From Cellulosilyticum ruminicola JCM 14822 (lineage in GTDB: Bacteria > Bacillota > Clostridia > Lachnospirales > Cellulosilyticaceae), in the NCBI RefSeq assembly GCF_001311925.1, contig NZ_BBCG01000017.1, positions 1 to 64,000 of the forward strand: a stretch of DNA of 64,000 bases. Direction: 5' to 3'. Under the pieces are notes generated by a model, which saw only the letters and a list, made by a program, of their open reading frames with translations, searched no databases and was not told where the DNA came from. Below are positions 8,752 through 17,857 of this stretch, one piece after another; position 1 is the first letter of the stretch, and every line of letters begins with the position of its first letter. A program made the position numbers and the translations under genes.

Positions 8752-8788
8752 AAATAACCAAATACCTATAATATGTACTTGGTTATTT
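8752..8788. terminator. hairpin, possible terminator
   Basis: AAATAACCAAATAC pairs with GTACTTGGTTATTT (one mismatch) around a ~10-base loop. It lies between the transposase fragment and the helicase remnant. Which gene it once served is not clear. Confidence 0.45.
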
Positions 8789-8889
8789 AAGGAAATCTCA
8801 GAAACAATATCTTAACTTAATGACATTGCTTAATCACTGGATAAGTCTTTTATTACTACTAACTATTTATCATTTATAAGTAATTCTTT

Positions 8890-9540
8890 AAGCTACTCTT
8901 CTGATAAACCTGTTAATGTATTTTCAGCCTGTCTGCTCAGAACTTGATCTATAAGTTCTTTCTTCTCTTGTTGAAGGGCTATCACGCGTTCTTCAATAGT
9001 CCCTTCTGCCATAAGTTTAATAACTGTTACCACTTCTTTTTGTCCTATACGGCGGGCTCTATCACTAGCTTGATCTTCTGCTGCCGGATTCCGCCATGGA
9101 GCAAAATGAATAACTGTGCTGACACTTGTTAAGTTAAGCCCTGTTCCTCCAGCTTTTAATGAGATTAAGAAGACCTAATAACTTTTAAACGTTTTTCTCT
9201 ATTCCCATGCGCAATGCCTACTTTTCAGTTATACACAAGGGCTATCGGTGTAATAACTAAGCTTTTGCTACCTTCTTGTGCTGCTAAAAAGCTACTCATT
9301 TGAAGTGTTTTCCCAAGTCACATTTCATCAGCTTCTTAAGGCTTTTTTTACATTTTCTTATCTTCTGCAAAGTTCATATTTTCTAATTTATGCATTAAAA
9401 ATAGTGATTTTTGCTCAGGTACTTTAATTTGTTCAATCTCATTATACACCCCCAATATATCAATCATAGATAGGGTCTGTTTAAGCTTCTCTTCTTTTAA
9501 ATCTAAATAACGCCCAGATTGTCTAATTTATAATAACTTT
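8890..9540 (-). pseudogene. SNF2-family helicase remnant
   Basis: Translated in several minus-strand frames, the region shows broken pieces of a SNF2/SWI2 helicase. Walker A-like ADEM-x-LGKTLQM and SLVITP lie around 9230-9330. [40 protein letters not shown] and a TIEERV block lie around 8950-9180. The middle of the helicase is deleted and frames are interrupted by stops. The family is clear, but the gene is plainly dead. Confidence 0.75.
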
Positions 9541-9629
9541 CCATCTAGTTTTCCCGCCCAACATCAGCCTTATCAGCCTGGCATAGAATCTCAAATGCTG
9601 CCCCTTCCTATTTGTTCCTTGTTAAGGCT

Positions 9630-10078
9630 GTAATAAACTTCTTGGAAAAGTAGCTTTAATTACAGGCGGCGATGGTGGCGAATGTTTACTCCTCCCATGA
9701 GATATACGTTCTAAAGAGCACTGCAAAAAAATCTTCAACGCTACTTATGACCATTATGGTGCTTTAGATACTTTAATTAATAATGCTAGTGTACAGATTC
9801 CCCAAGACGATTTTTAAAACATCTCCCAAGAACAAATTGAACTTGCCTTTGCAGTTAATGTCTATCCCATCATTTTTTTAAGTCAAGCTGCCCTTAACCA
9901 TATGAAACGTAGCAGTACCATTATTAACACAGCTTCTATTACTGCTTATGAAGGTGAACCAAAGCTTATTGACTACTCTGCGACTAAAGGTGCCGTCGTC
10001 GCCTTCAGCCGTTCCCTTTCACTTGCCCTAGTTAATAAAGGTATCCGCATCAACGGCGGCACAGTAGTCGGCAGCTAA
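9630..10078 (+). pseudogene. short-chain dehydrogenase remnant
   Basis: Pieces of an SDR of the YdaD/stress-protein-39 type can be read: KLLGKVALITGGDGG near 9640, then TLINNASVQIPQDDF, an in-frame stop, then FAVNVYPIIFLSQAAL, INTASITAY and YSATKGAVVAFSRSL. The sequence stops at IRING. Much of the N-terminal Rossmann fold is missing and the C-terminus is truncated, so it is a decayed copy. Confidence 0.75.
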
Positions 10079-10189
10079 ATTTCCTTTCCTTCTTTTTTCA
10101 CGCCATGCAACAAGATCACCAAACGGAAAGCAGAAGTAAGTGGTTCTACTAATCTACCTGTGGAGTAATTTATTGATAGTCTTGGCGAA

Positions 10190-10264
10190 GATAAGCAATG
10201 CGGTTTTAAGTCGAGTGTTTGAGTGAGCGGAGCGAGCGAGTTTTCGACTGTTGCATTACTTATC
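10190..10264. repeat. nested imperfect inverted repeat, locally GC-richer
   Basis: GATAAGCAATGC (10190-10201) pairs 11/12 with GCATTACTTATC (10253-10264). Inside it AGTCGA (10209-10214) pairs with TCGACT (10244-10249), and the loop contains GAGTGAGCGGAGCGAGCGAG. The block is far less AT-rich than its surroundings. It may be a dispersed palindromic repeat or a structured RNA. Between the SDR remnant and the EF-G paralogue I see no gene. Confidence 0.6.
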
Positions 10265-10325
10265 GAACTTAGCATATCACGAATTACGGAAGTTGTAGAC
10301 ATGGCGCTACCCCTACCCCTGTAAC

Positions 10326-12395
10326 CTACTTACCAGCTCTTGCTGCAATCACTTTCTCTTGCACATCCTGTGGCGCCTCTTCATATCTTTCAAAGTTATA
10401 ACTTACATCGCCTCTACCTTGTGTCATAGATCTGACATCTGTAGGATAGCTATAGAGTTCTGCAAGTGGAATTTCTGCAATGATTTTTTGTTTCTTGCCT
10501 ACAATATCTAATCCCATCATACGTCCGCGGCGTTTTTTAAGGTCTCCTAAAATATCTCCTGTATACTCTTCAGGAACCACCACTTCTACATGGGCAATTG
10601 GTTCTAATATAGCTGGTTTCGCTTTACTTACACCATCTTTAAAGGCAATGGTTGTTGCCATCTTAAAGGCCATTTCTGAAGAATCTACTGGATGATAAGA
10701 ACCATCTAATAATACGGCTTTGACACCTACTACTGGATAGCCTGCTAAAACCCCTTTTGCAATACATTCTTCAAGGCCTTTTTCAACTGCTGGGAAGTAT
10801 TGTTTTGGTACAGCCCCACCAAATATCTTTTCTTCAAAAACATAAGGTGTCTCTAAATCTCCAGAAGGCTCAAATTCCATTACAACATCGCCATATTGTC
10901 CATGCCCGCCAGATTGTTTCTTGTGTTTGCCACGAACATTAGCTTTGCCTTTAATGGTTTCACGATAAGGCGTTGTAGGATTTTTGGTATAAACATCTAC
11001 TTTAAATTTATTTTTAAGCATGCTCATAATGACATCAATTTGTTGTTGACCTATGGCATCAATAATTGTTTCATGAGTTTCCCTGTTATATTCAATACTA
11101 AAGGTGTGATCTTCTGCCATGAGTTTATAAAGGCTTGTGGACATTTTTTCCTCATCACCTTTACCTACTGGGAAGACTGCCATTTTTACAAAAGCCTTTG
11201 GGAAGTCAATTGGTGTATACGCTTTATTAAAACCTTTTGCTCCATAAGTATCCCCAGTCTTAGGTGTCTTAAGTTTAGCAACTGCCCCTATGTCTCCTGC
11301 ATATAATGTCTGTACTTCTTTTTGTTCTTTGCCACATAAACTATAAATATGGGTAACTCTTTCATTCTCACCTGTTGCCACATTATATAAAGTATCATCT
11401 ACATTAAGCTTGCCTGATTTCACTTTAAACATTGAAAACTTACCGATAAATGGGTCTACTAACGTCTTAAAAACAAAGATTGAATTTGTCCCTTCGCTAG
11501 AACAAGGCACTTCTTCTAATTCTTCATTATCCATATTTTGCGCAAAGACTTTCTGCCCTTCATCTGGCGCCGGAAATAATGAAATGATTAAATTCATAAG
11601 TGTAATAATTCCTGTGCCATTGATGCTGCTACCACAAATAACTGGCACAATCTCTCCGCTTACAACACCTTTTTTAAAGGCTGTTTCTAATTCTTCTTCA
11701 GTAATTTCTTCTTCATCAAAGTATTTTCCCATAATCCCTTCATCTGTTTCTGCTACTGCTTCTAAAATCATAGTACGAACTAGCTGGGCTTCTGCTTGAA
11801 GATTAGATGGAATAGGACAATCTACGACTTTATCTTTGTCAAATTTACGTCCTATCATTTTAAGTACGTGAACATAACCTACGAATTGTCCATTTTCATA
11901 CCAAGGCACTTGAATAGGTGCTACCTTACTTCCAAATTTCTGCTGACAATTTTGTAGTAGGCCGTTAAAATCTTGATCTGGCGTATCCATCTCTGTTACA
12001 AAAATCATCTTTGGTATACCTGCCTTCTGCGCATATTCCCATGCTTTTTCTGTGCCTACTTCCACGCCTTGTGAAGACTTGATTACCAAAATTGCACTAT
12101 CGGCTACGCTCATTGCTTCCTTGACGCCACCTACAAAATCGAAATAACCTGGTGTGTCTAATATGTTGATTTTATGGTCTTGCCACTCAATAGGAATAAT
12201 AGATGTTCGAATTGAAAACTTACGCTTTATTTCTTCCTGTTCAAAATCAGATACCGTATTTCCTTGCTCTACACGTCCAAGCCTATTTGTTATGCCTGCA
12301 TTATAAAGCATTGCTTCTACCAAAGTCGTCTTGCCACTACCACCATGCCCAATTAAGGCAACATTCCTAATGTCCTTTGTTTCATACTCCATCAT
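10326..12395 (-). CDS. elongation factor G paralogue (EF-G-like translational GTPase)
   Basis: This is a translational GTPase of about 689 residues. The start at 12395 has AGGAGGGG 6 bases upstream; the frame continues to 12476 without a site. The G domain shows G1 GHGGSGKTTL, G3 DTPGY and a G4 that reads TEMD instead of the usual NKMD. The C-terminal EF-G domains follow (GHGQYGDVVMEFEP, and the domain V region ending in MTQGRGD-x-x-Y-N-F). The altered G4 and divergent switch regions fit the EF-G2/'EF-G-like' subgroup found beside canonical fusA in many Firmicutes, so a specialised role is more likely than main elongation. Confidence 0.85.
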   Translation of the reverse strand: MMEYETKDIRNVALIGHGGSGKTTLVEAMLYNAGITNRLGRVEQGNTVSDFEQEEIKRKFSIRTSIIPIEWQDHKINILDTPGYFDFVGGVKEAMSVADSAILVIKSSQGVEVGTEKAWEYAQKAGIPKMIFVTEMDTPDQDFNGLLQNCQQKFGSKVAPIQVPWYENGQFVGYVHVLKMIGRKFDKDKVVDCPIPSNLQAEAQLVRTMILEAVAETDEGIMGKYFDEEEITEEELETAFKKGVVSGEIVPVICGSSINGTGIITLMNLIISLFPAPDEGQKVFAQNMDNEELEEVPCSSEGTNSIFVFKTLVDPFIGKFSMFKVKSGKLNVDDTLYNVATGENERVTHIYSLCGKEQKEVQTLYAGDIGAVAKLKTPKTGDTYGAKGFNKAYTPIDFPKAFVKMAVFPVGKGDEEKMSTSLYKLMAEDHTFSIEYNRETHETIIDAIGQQQIDVIMSMLKNKFKVDVYTKNPTTPYRETIKGKANVRGKHKKQSGGHGQYGDVVMEFEPSGDLETPYVFEEKIFGGAVPKQYFPAVEKGLEECIAKGVLAGYPVVGVKAVLLDGSYHPVDSSEMAFKMATTIAFKDGVSKAKPAILEPIAHVEVVVPEEYTGDILGDLKKRRGRMMGLDIVGKKQKIIAEIPLAELYSYPTDVRSMTQGRGDVSYNFERYEEAPQDVQEKVIAARAGK

Positions 12396-12510
12396 ATAAA
12401 ACCCCTCCTTCGGTAAGATACATTTGAACAATCTATTATTTAAATATTTATTTTGAGGTTTTCTTTTAAATACCATGTTTTAAAAATATTCCTCAAAATA
12501 GTAAAAACTA

Positions 12511-12554
12511 AAAGAAGGCACTATGTAATCTTCTAGACTGCTGGTGCCTTCTTT
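12511..12554 (-). terminator. Rho-independent terminator (copy 1 of a repeated element)
   Basis: AAAGAAGGCAC pairs with GTGCCTTCTTT around a ~22-base loop. It follows the small membrane-protein gene at 12565-12696. Almost the same sequence, including most of the loop, occurs again at 15591-15636. Confidence 0.8.
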
Positions 12555-12564
12555 GCATTTTTAA

Positions 12565-12696
12565 TTAATCATTTGTTTTTTTCTTCTTCCAATCTCTTGT
12601 AAAAAGCCATCCGATAAAATCAATTAAATAATTCAGGGTCAAAAGTAAAACAGCTGCGCATATCGTAAATACTAGAAATGTTACAATAACCTGCAC
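12565..12696 (-). CDS. small membrane protein
   Basis: A short frame of about 43 codons starts with GTG at 12696, with AGAGGG 8 bases upstream; a GTG at 12705 would overlap that site. The product is one hydrophobic helix followed by a short amphipathic stretch (NYLIDFIGWLFTRDW) and a lysine-rich tail. It ends just before a strong terminator, which supports a real transcript. I do not recognise the family. Confidence 0.5.
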   Translation of the reverse strand: MQVIVTFLVFTICAAVLLLTLNYLIDFIGWLFTRDWKKKKTND

Positions 12697-12790
12697 CTTT
12701 AACACCCTCTTTATAGATGATAGATATTATTTTATATGCAAGCATTATAACTTTTAGTCCTACTGCTATCAACTATTTCTATTCGTAAAT

Positions 12791-13279
12791 CTACTCACTC
12801 AAATATGCATTTAAAAATCTTGAGGCAAGGCTATTTTGTAAAATATTAGTTTGAGCTTCCTCTGGTGTAAACCACTCATAAGCATCTATTTCATCATTTG
12901 GATTAAGCTTAGAATCATCTTTAACAAACACAGTGAAGTTACACATGAGTGTATTCGATGGCTCATAAAAGCTGGTTCTATTAAATTTCACTCTTAAAGC
13001 TTCCATGCCTGTTTCTTCTTTTAATTCTCTAAGGACTGCTGCCTCTATTTGTTCACCGCGATTTACATAACCTGCAACTAAAATATAAAAAGGTCTGCCA
13101 TATTGTTTAATGAGTAAAATCTTCCCATTTGATTTATTGATTACAATCATACTTACTGCCACATTGTACATTGGAAATCTAAATTGCTCACATTTTGTAC
13201 AATATGGAATCATTCCTTCATTTTCTAATGCTTTGCTTATTAATTCTGTCCCACATGTCCCACAATATTTCTGATTCAT
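12791..13279 (-). CDS. NUDIX hydrolase with N-terminal zinc ribbon
   Basis: The start at 13279 is preceded by AGGAGG; the frame runs on to 13324 without a site. The ~162-residue protein begins with a four-cysteine zinc ribbon (CGTC ... CTKC, residues ~5-27). The NUDIX box GYVNRGEQIEAAVLRELKEE with TG follows at ~residue 80-103, with all the metal-binding glutamates. The combination resembles NADH/NAD-cap pyrophosphatases, though the diagnostic NADH motif downstream of the box is not evident. It hydrolyses a nucleoside-diphosphate-linked substrate not identified here. Confidence 0.8.
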   Translation of the reverse strand: MNQKYCGTCGTELISKALENEGMIPYCTKCEQFRFPMYNVAVSMIVINKSNGKILLIKQYGRPFYILVAGYVNRGEQIEAAVLRELKEETGMEALRVKFNRTSFYEPSNTLMCNFTVFVKDDSKLNPNDEIDAYEWFTPEEAQTNILQNSLASRFLNAYLSE

Positions 13280-13388
13280 AAATCCTCCTATAACCTGTAT
13301 CTTATAAATTTTCGCTATAAACATTATTCTAGCACTTGTCCCTATTCTTTACAAACAACAATATAAAACTTATTATTTCATAAAGAAA

Positions 13389-13420
13389 GGTGTCGCAAAA
13401 TAACAAGTTTTTACGACACC
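13389..13420 (-). terminator. Rho-independent terminator
   Basis: GGTGTCG and AAAA pair with TTTT and CGACACC around a short loop, followed on the minus strand by TTTCTTTA. It closes the two-gene unit 15450-13445. Confidence 0.65.
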
Positions 13421-13444
13421 TCCAATTATTCACCTTATAAAATC

Positions 13445-14236
13445 CTATAAAAATAATTGTGCAAAATTATTATAAAGTATATCTTCATTAATTTTATAAG
13501 GTAGTTCTAAAGCTAAAAAGCGTTCTAATTCCTCTTTGTGATCCCACATTGGAAAATCTGTACCAAAGAAAAATTTATTGCTACTTAAAGTTTTAAGTAA
13601 ACACATTACTTGTTCCCGGTTTAACGTATATAATGCACTGCTTGTATCAAAGTAGACATTTGGCAAAGCAAGATATTTCATAGCTTCATCCCATTGCTGC
13701 CATCCTCCAAAATGAGGTGCTATCACTTGAAGCTTTGGAAATCTTTGCGCAACCTTTGCCAAACGATATGGGGCTGAGTAATCACTTCGCCTATCACCCA
13801 CATGACATAGTAATTTTAAACCACTTTCTTCTAAGGCTTTATAAATTGGCATCATTTGTGATGTATCAATATAAAATCTTTGAAAATCTGGATGAAGCTT
13901 TACACCCTTAAATCCTAAATCAATCATCCGACTTATTTCTTCTTTATAATCCGTCATATCCGGATGTAATGTCCCAAGTCCTATAAATGATTTATACTCC
14001 TCACATGCGTTATAAATAAAGTTATTGATAGCTGGAACTTGCTCTTTGGTCGTTGCCGTTGAAAATACCAGATATTTTTCTACACCTATTTTATTACCTG
14101 ATGTAATAAGTGCCTGTATGTTACCTTTATGGGCCATAGGTAAATCATAAAACCCTCCAATAGACTCTACTGCTTTATCTGCAATTTTTTCTGGAAATAT
14201 ATGTGCATGACTATCAATAATTTTATATCCTGACAC
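13445..14236 (-). CDS. TIM-barrel metal-dependent amidohydrolase
   Basis: This 263-residue amidohydrolase-superfamily protein appears to start with GTG at 14236 (AGGGGG 6-8 bases upstream). It carries the metal-binding DSHAHIFP motif at residues 8-15, GVKLHPD, a His in LLCHVGD, PHFGG and FGTDFPMWD near the C-terminus. This is the ACMSD/dihydroorotase-like layout. Such enzymes act as decarboxylases or hydrolases; the substrate is unknown. It lies 11 bases behind the PLP enzyme gene, suggesting a shared pathway or simple cotranscription. Confidence 0.8.
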   Translation of the reverse strand: MSGYKIIDSHAHIFPEKIADKAVESIGGFYDLPMAHKGNIQALITSGNKIGVEKYLVFSTATTKEQVPAINNFIYNACEEYKSFIGLGTLHPDMTDYKEEISRMIDLGFKGVKLHPDFQRFYIDTSQMMPIYKALEESGLKLLCHVGDRRSDYSAPYRLAKVAQRFPKLQVIAPHFGGWQQWDEAMKYLALPNVYFDTSSALYTLNREQVMCLLKTLSSNKFFFGTDFPMWDHKEELERFLALELPYKINEDILYNNFAQLFL

Positions 14237-14247
14237 TTTAGTACCCC

Positions 14248-15450
14248 CTATTTTTCATATAATCCTGCTTTTTCAAAAGCTTGCTTCAAATCTCCTATAA
14301 TATCTTCTACATCTTCAAGCCCCACACTCATTCTATAAAATCCATTGTGAAATGCTTCTGGATAGAGATATTGTCTCTCATCATCTTCTCCCAAAAATAC
14401 AATGAGACTTTCATCATGTCCTAATGAAACAGCTGATGTAATGACTTGTAAATAACTTACCACCTTATTATAAGTATCATGATCTGCCTTAATCCCAAAA
14501 GATACTACCCCACCAAATCCTTGTGGCATTTGCTTCTTAGCAATTTCATGTCCTGGATGATTTTCAAGACCCGGATAAGCTACAAAGCTTACAAATGGCA
14601 GTTTTTCTAAATACTCAGCTACTGCCAATGCATTGGCATTATGCTGTCTCATACGTAAAGGTAATGTGGCTGCACCTCTCATAATAAGCCATGCATTAAA
14701 TGGACTAATAGCTCCTCCTAAATTAATCATAGCCTGCGCTTTGATTTTTTCAATGACTTCTTTAGGCCCTATAACGGCACCTCCCATAGCATCACCATGT
14801 CCATTAATATATTTAGTCAAGCTTTCAATAACTATATCTGCCCCCAATTCAATTGGCCTTTGATTATAAGGTGAAGCAAAAGTATTATCTACAGATAGTA
14901 ATGCACCATGTTCATGGGCAAGTTTGGCAACCTCTTCAATATCACTAATTTTTAAAGTTGGATTACCTGGCGTTTCAACATGAATTAATTTTGTATTTGG
15001 CTTAATCGCAGCTTTCACAGCTTCTATATCACTTGTATCTACAATTGTTGATTCTACACCATATTTATCCGTTAAAAGTTCATTTAATAAACGATATACT
15101 GCAATATAAGTAATATTAGAAAAAATCACATGATCTCCTTCATTTAATAATGCAAAGAAAGTGCCTGATAAGGCTGCTACGCCTGAAGCTAATACAACAG
15201 CGTCCTCTCCTCCTTCTAAAGCCTTTAACTTATCTTGTAAATACTGTTGATTAGCCCCCCCATTTCTTGTATATAATGCTTCACCTGCACTACTCCAATT
15301 AATATTCGTTGGATCATAAGGTAACTCATAACTATTTGCCATTGTAATTGGTCTTTTTATTGCTCCTGTTTCCCCATCTATATCATTTCCTGAATGAATT
15401 GCTCTTGTTTGAAAACCATAATTTTGATCATATACTCTTTTACCCATCAT
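14248..15450 (-). CDS. Cys/Met-metabolism PLP enzyme (cystathionine gamma-synthase/lyase or methionine gamma-lyase type)
   Basis: This 400-residue fold-type I PLP enzyme shows the family signatures TRAIHSG, ASGVAALSG, SVDNTFASPYNQRP and the Schiff-base Lys in SLTKYINGHGD. The C-terminus with SVGLEDVEDIIGDL-x-Q-A is typical of the Cys/Met metabolism family. Choosing between gamma-synthase, gamma-lyase and O-acetylhomoserine sulfhydrylase needs phylogeny. The NINWSS insertion near residue 48 is somewhat unusual. It is the first gene of a pair with the amidohydrolase. Confidence 0.85.
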   Translation of the reverse strand: MMGKRVYDQNYGFQTRAIHSGNDIDGETGAIKRPITMANSYELPYDPTNINWSSAGEALYTRNGGANQQYLQDKLKALEGGEDAVVLASGVAALSGTFFALLNEGDHVIFSNITYIAVYRLLNELLTDKYGVESTIVDTSDIEAVKAAIKPNTKLIHVETPGNPTLKISDIEEVAKLAHEHGALLSVDNTFASPYNQRPIELGADIVIESLTKYINGHGDAMGGAVIGPKEVIEKIKAQAMINLGGAISPFNAWLIMRGAATLPLRMRQHNANALAVAEYLEKLPFVSFVAYPGLENHPGHEIAKKQMPQGFGGVVSFGIKADHDTYNKVVSYLQVITSAVSLGHDESLIVFLGEDDERQYLYPEAFHNGFYRMSVGLEDVEDIIGDLKQAFEKAGLYEK

Positions 15451-15590
15451 ATATGCCCCCTTTGATGAATTTAAATAACGACTTCAATCAATTCCTACTG
15501 TTTTTATATGTTTAGTATTATATGTCCTCTTTTTGTGTATGTCAATATTTTTTAAATATTATAAATATAAACTTCAATCTCATTAAAATT

Positions 15591-15636
15591 AAAAGAAGGC
15601 ACTATGTAATCCTATAGACTACTTGTGCCTTCTTTT
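15591..15636 (-). terminator. Rho-independent terminator (copy 2 of a repeated element)
   Basis: AAAAGAAGGCAC pairs with GTGCCTTCTTTT. The loop (TATGTAATCCTATAGACTACTT) is nearly the same as in the element at 12511-12554. It closes the transglutaminase-like gene. Confidence 0.8.
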
Positions 15637-15656
15637 AATCTTCATTCAATTAATAG

Positions 15657-16928
15657 CTATTTCAATTTATATATCACACTTTTATCCCATTCATGATTAT
15701 AACTTAAAATATCTTCTGAAATCATAAAGTAACGATAGTCATATGTTTTCATCTTCCCAGATACTGCTGCACCATAAGTTATATCAATATAAGTCTTTTC
15801 CCCATCTAATATGGCTAACGTCCAACTATGCTCTTCTCCTCCTGCTTTTCCTATAACGCCTGTTACTTCTATACCCACTAATTTGCATAAGGTATGATAA
15901 ATAGCTGTATAACCTTGACAAATGGCCTTACGAGTTTCAAGAGCTCCATAGCCTGTACGACTAATATCTAAAGCTTTTTCGTCCTTTTCAATATTAGAAA
16001 TCACCCATTCATATAATACTTTCGCTTTTTCCTTTTGTGTCATAGCTGTAGTGAGTTTACCTTCTTTAATGAGGTGTTCTACAACTTGCGTACTTGCTTC
16101 AAAAAACGTTTCTTTGCTGCTTTTCAAATTATATCCACTAATAGGCTCTAAGATTAAGGTCTGTGTACCATAACTTGCACTACCATCTGCACGAATTTCT
16201 AATCCTTCTAAACTACCAAATTGCTCAATGTATTGGGTAAAAACCTGTGTATATGCTACCTTGATAGTCTCTTGTAAACTACCACTTTCTATTTCTTCAC
16301 ACATCACATTATTATAAGGAATATCATAAGACTTTAAATTATGCTCCATCATATATAACAAAATGTTTTCATAAGCACTTTGTACAATAGGATAATTTTC
16401 TATGTCACTAACAGGCAGCTTTAAGGCATCTTTTTGAATCGTTATAGGTGCGCCTGTAAGCACTGACTGATTCATATTACCCAGTGGTACATTAACTTTG
16501 ACTTCCTTTGCATTACTATCCCATATAATATTTACATCTATTAAATTTCCTAAATCCCTTAACTTAAAGTAGTTACTACCCCCTATTTTATAAACTGTTA
16601 ATCCTGTATCCTTTTCATCTTTATAAACTTTTGCCTCACTTACTACCGCTTCTTTAGGCCTATTAGTTCCTTTTTTAAGTTTACTGTCTTCTACAGTATA
16701 CGCTTTATGACTTACTAGATTAATAGCCCCAAGCTGTGACTGCCATGTAACCTCAAATTCTTTTTGTGTACCTTTCATAGCCATAGCAAAGTCTCTTAAC
16801 TTAAAATAATTGTTTTCTTCTATGGTATAGGCATCCACACATACCTCTTCATTATTGACTACAAATCTAGCAGCCATTGGCGTAGCTGTGCTCGCATATA
16901 TTGCCGTATTACTGGCTATCACTAGCAT
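15657..16928 (-). CDS. secreted stalk-domain protein with transglutaminase-like domain
   Basis: The 423-residue product has two stalk-like segments (each with Y-F-K-L-R-D-F/L, around residues 35-75 and 110-150). A C-terminal transglutaminase/CYK3-like domain follows, with a catalytic Cys (AICQGYTAIYHTLC), His (GGEEHSWTLAIL) and Asp (YIDITYG). The first ATG leaves an incomplete signal peptide. Codons upstream remain open (I-G-K-I-G-F-I-S-) but offer no standard start. Removing one A from the AAAAA run near 16944 would join an upstream ATG and give a proper signal peptide, so an N-terminal frameshift or a non-standard start is possible. Confidence 0.75.
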   Translation of the reverse strand: MLVIASNTAIYASTATPMAARFVVNNEEVCVDAYTIEENNYFKLRDFAMAMKGTQKEFEVTWQSQLGAINLVSHKAYTVEDSKLKKGTNRPKEAVVSEAKVYKDEKDTGLTVYKIGGSNYFKLRDLGNLIDVNIIWDSNAKEVKVNVPLGNMNQSVLTGAPITIQKDALKLPVSDIENYPIVQSAYENILLYMMEHNLKSYDIPYNNVMCEEIESGSLQETIKVAYTQVFTQYIEQFGSLEGLEIRADGSASYGTQTLILEPISGYNLKSSKETFFEASTQVVEHLIKEGKLTTAMTQKEKAKVLYEWVISNIEKDEKALDISRTGYGALETRKAICQGYTAIYHTLCKLVGIEVTGVIGKAGGEEHSWTLAILDGEKTYIDITYGAAVSGKMKTYDYRYFMISEDILSYNHEWDKSVIYKLK

Positions 16929-16960
16929 ACTTATGAAACCTATTTTTCCAATCCATCTCC

Positions 16961-17790
16961 CTATTTCCTACTTATTTCATATGACATCATTTTTTCTAAA
17001 TGAATACTAAGTCTATTCTTACAGTTATTAATATATCGTATGTAATCTATAAGTTTATAACTTGAACTCTTTTCAACAACCTTTATGTCATTTTGATTTA
17101 AATCAGAATCTGTTAGAAAAATTACCTCACCTTTAGTAAGAACATTTCTAGTTGCATGATATCAATATAATTTTCGAATGTCTCAAATATCTCAAAAAAA
17201 CATTGATATCTTTTAAAAGTATCATATAAGGGCTTATAATACATAGCTTCACCATCAAATTTTGTTTCATAAAATTTTTTTAGTTCTGCTAAAGTAATAT
17301 CTATTCTATTAAATATGCCTACGCCTCCCCTTATTTGATTAATTGTATTCCCTCTATTTACTTGATGGGCAGGCGAAAAAATATGTCCACCAATAGTTCG
17401 TGATATCAATAAAAAGTCTCCAATTACTTTCGCCTTTTCATCATCATTACCCTCCAGACATTTTAGTGCCCAATTGCGAGAAGGCCCAATATAATCTGTG
17501 GTTAATTGGTGTTCATATAAATCATCGAAACATAAATATCATTGTCGCTTACTTCCCTTTACATGCAATGGACTTTTGAAGAAGTCTTTAAATATTATGC
17601 ACATATCCTCATATAATTTGTAACTTATAGCATCCGGGTCTTGATAACATTCCCCACAAATTGTTACTCTATCTTTACACTTCTTATTACAATCGCATAT
17701 TTTATACTCATCAGCATTAGAAAACTCTATATTCATAGCATCATTTAAATAGTTATACATATGGCCCTTCAATTCGTAGAAATTATCCAT
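16961..17790 (-). pseudogene. broken DUF6994-like gene
   Basis: Three segments read as one ~275-codon protein. The first (17790-17542) contains CYQDPDAISYKLYEDM. It ends at an in-frame TGA (17539-17541), after which the same frame continues (YLCFDDLYEHQ, GPSRNWALKCLEGNDDEKAK, SRTIGGHIFSPAHQVNRG). A one-base shift near 17120-17150 is then needed to continue into NVLTKGEVIFLTDSDL and the end at 16961. The GGHI-F-P and N-x-x-R-G pattern resembles the DUF6994 family. With one nonsense codon and one frameshift it is probably inactive. Confidence 0.6.
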
Positions 17791-17857
17791 ATTATATTTT
17801 CATATTATTAGAAGCACTTAACTACTTCAACATAGTGTTTCTAAACTAATTACTATA

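Noticed and set aside
8944-9132. Plus-strand frame of 62 codons
   Set aside because: It is antisense to the clearly recognisable SNF2 helicase C-terminal motifs.
10075-10302. 75-codon frame on the minus strand
   Set aside because: It runs through the nested palindrome and the tail of a pseudogene; the composition and lack of a ribosome binding site suggest chance.
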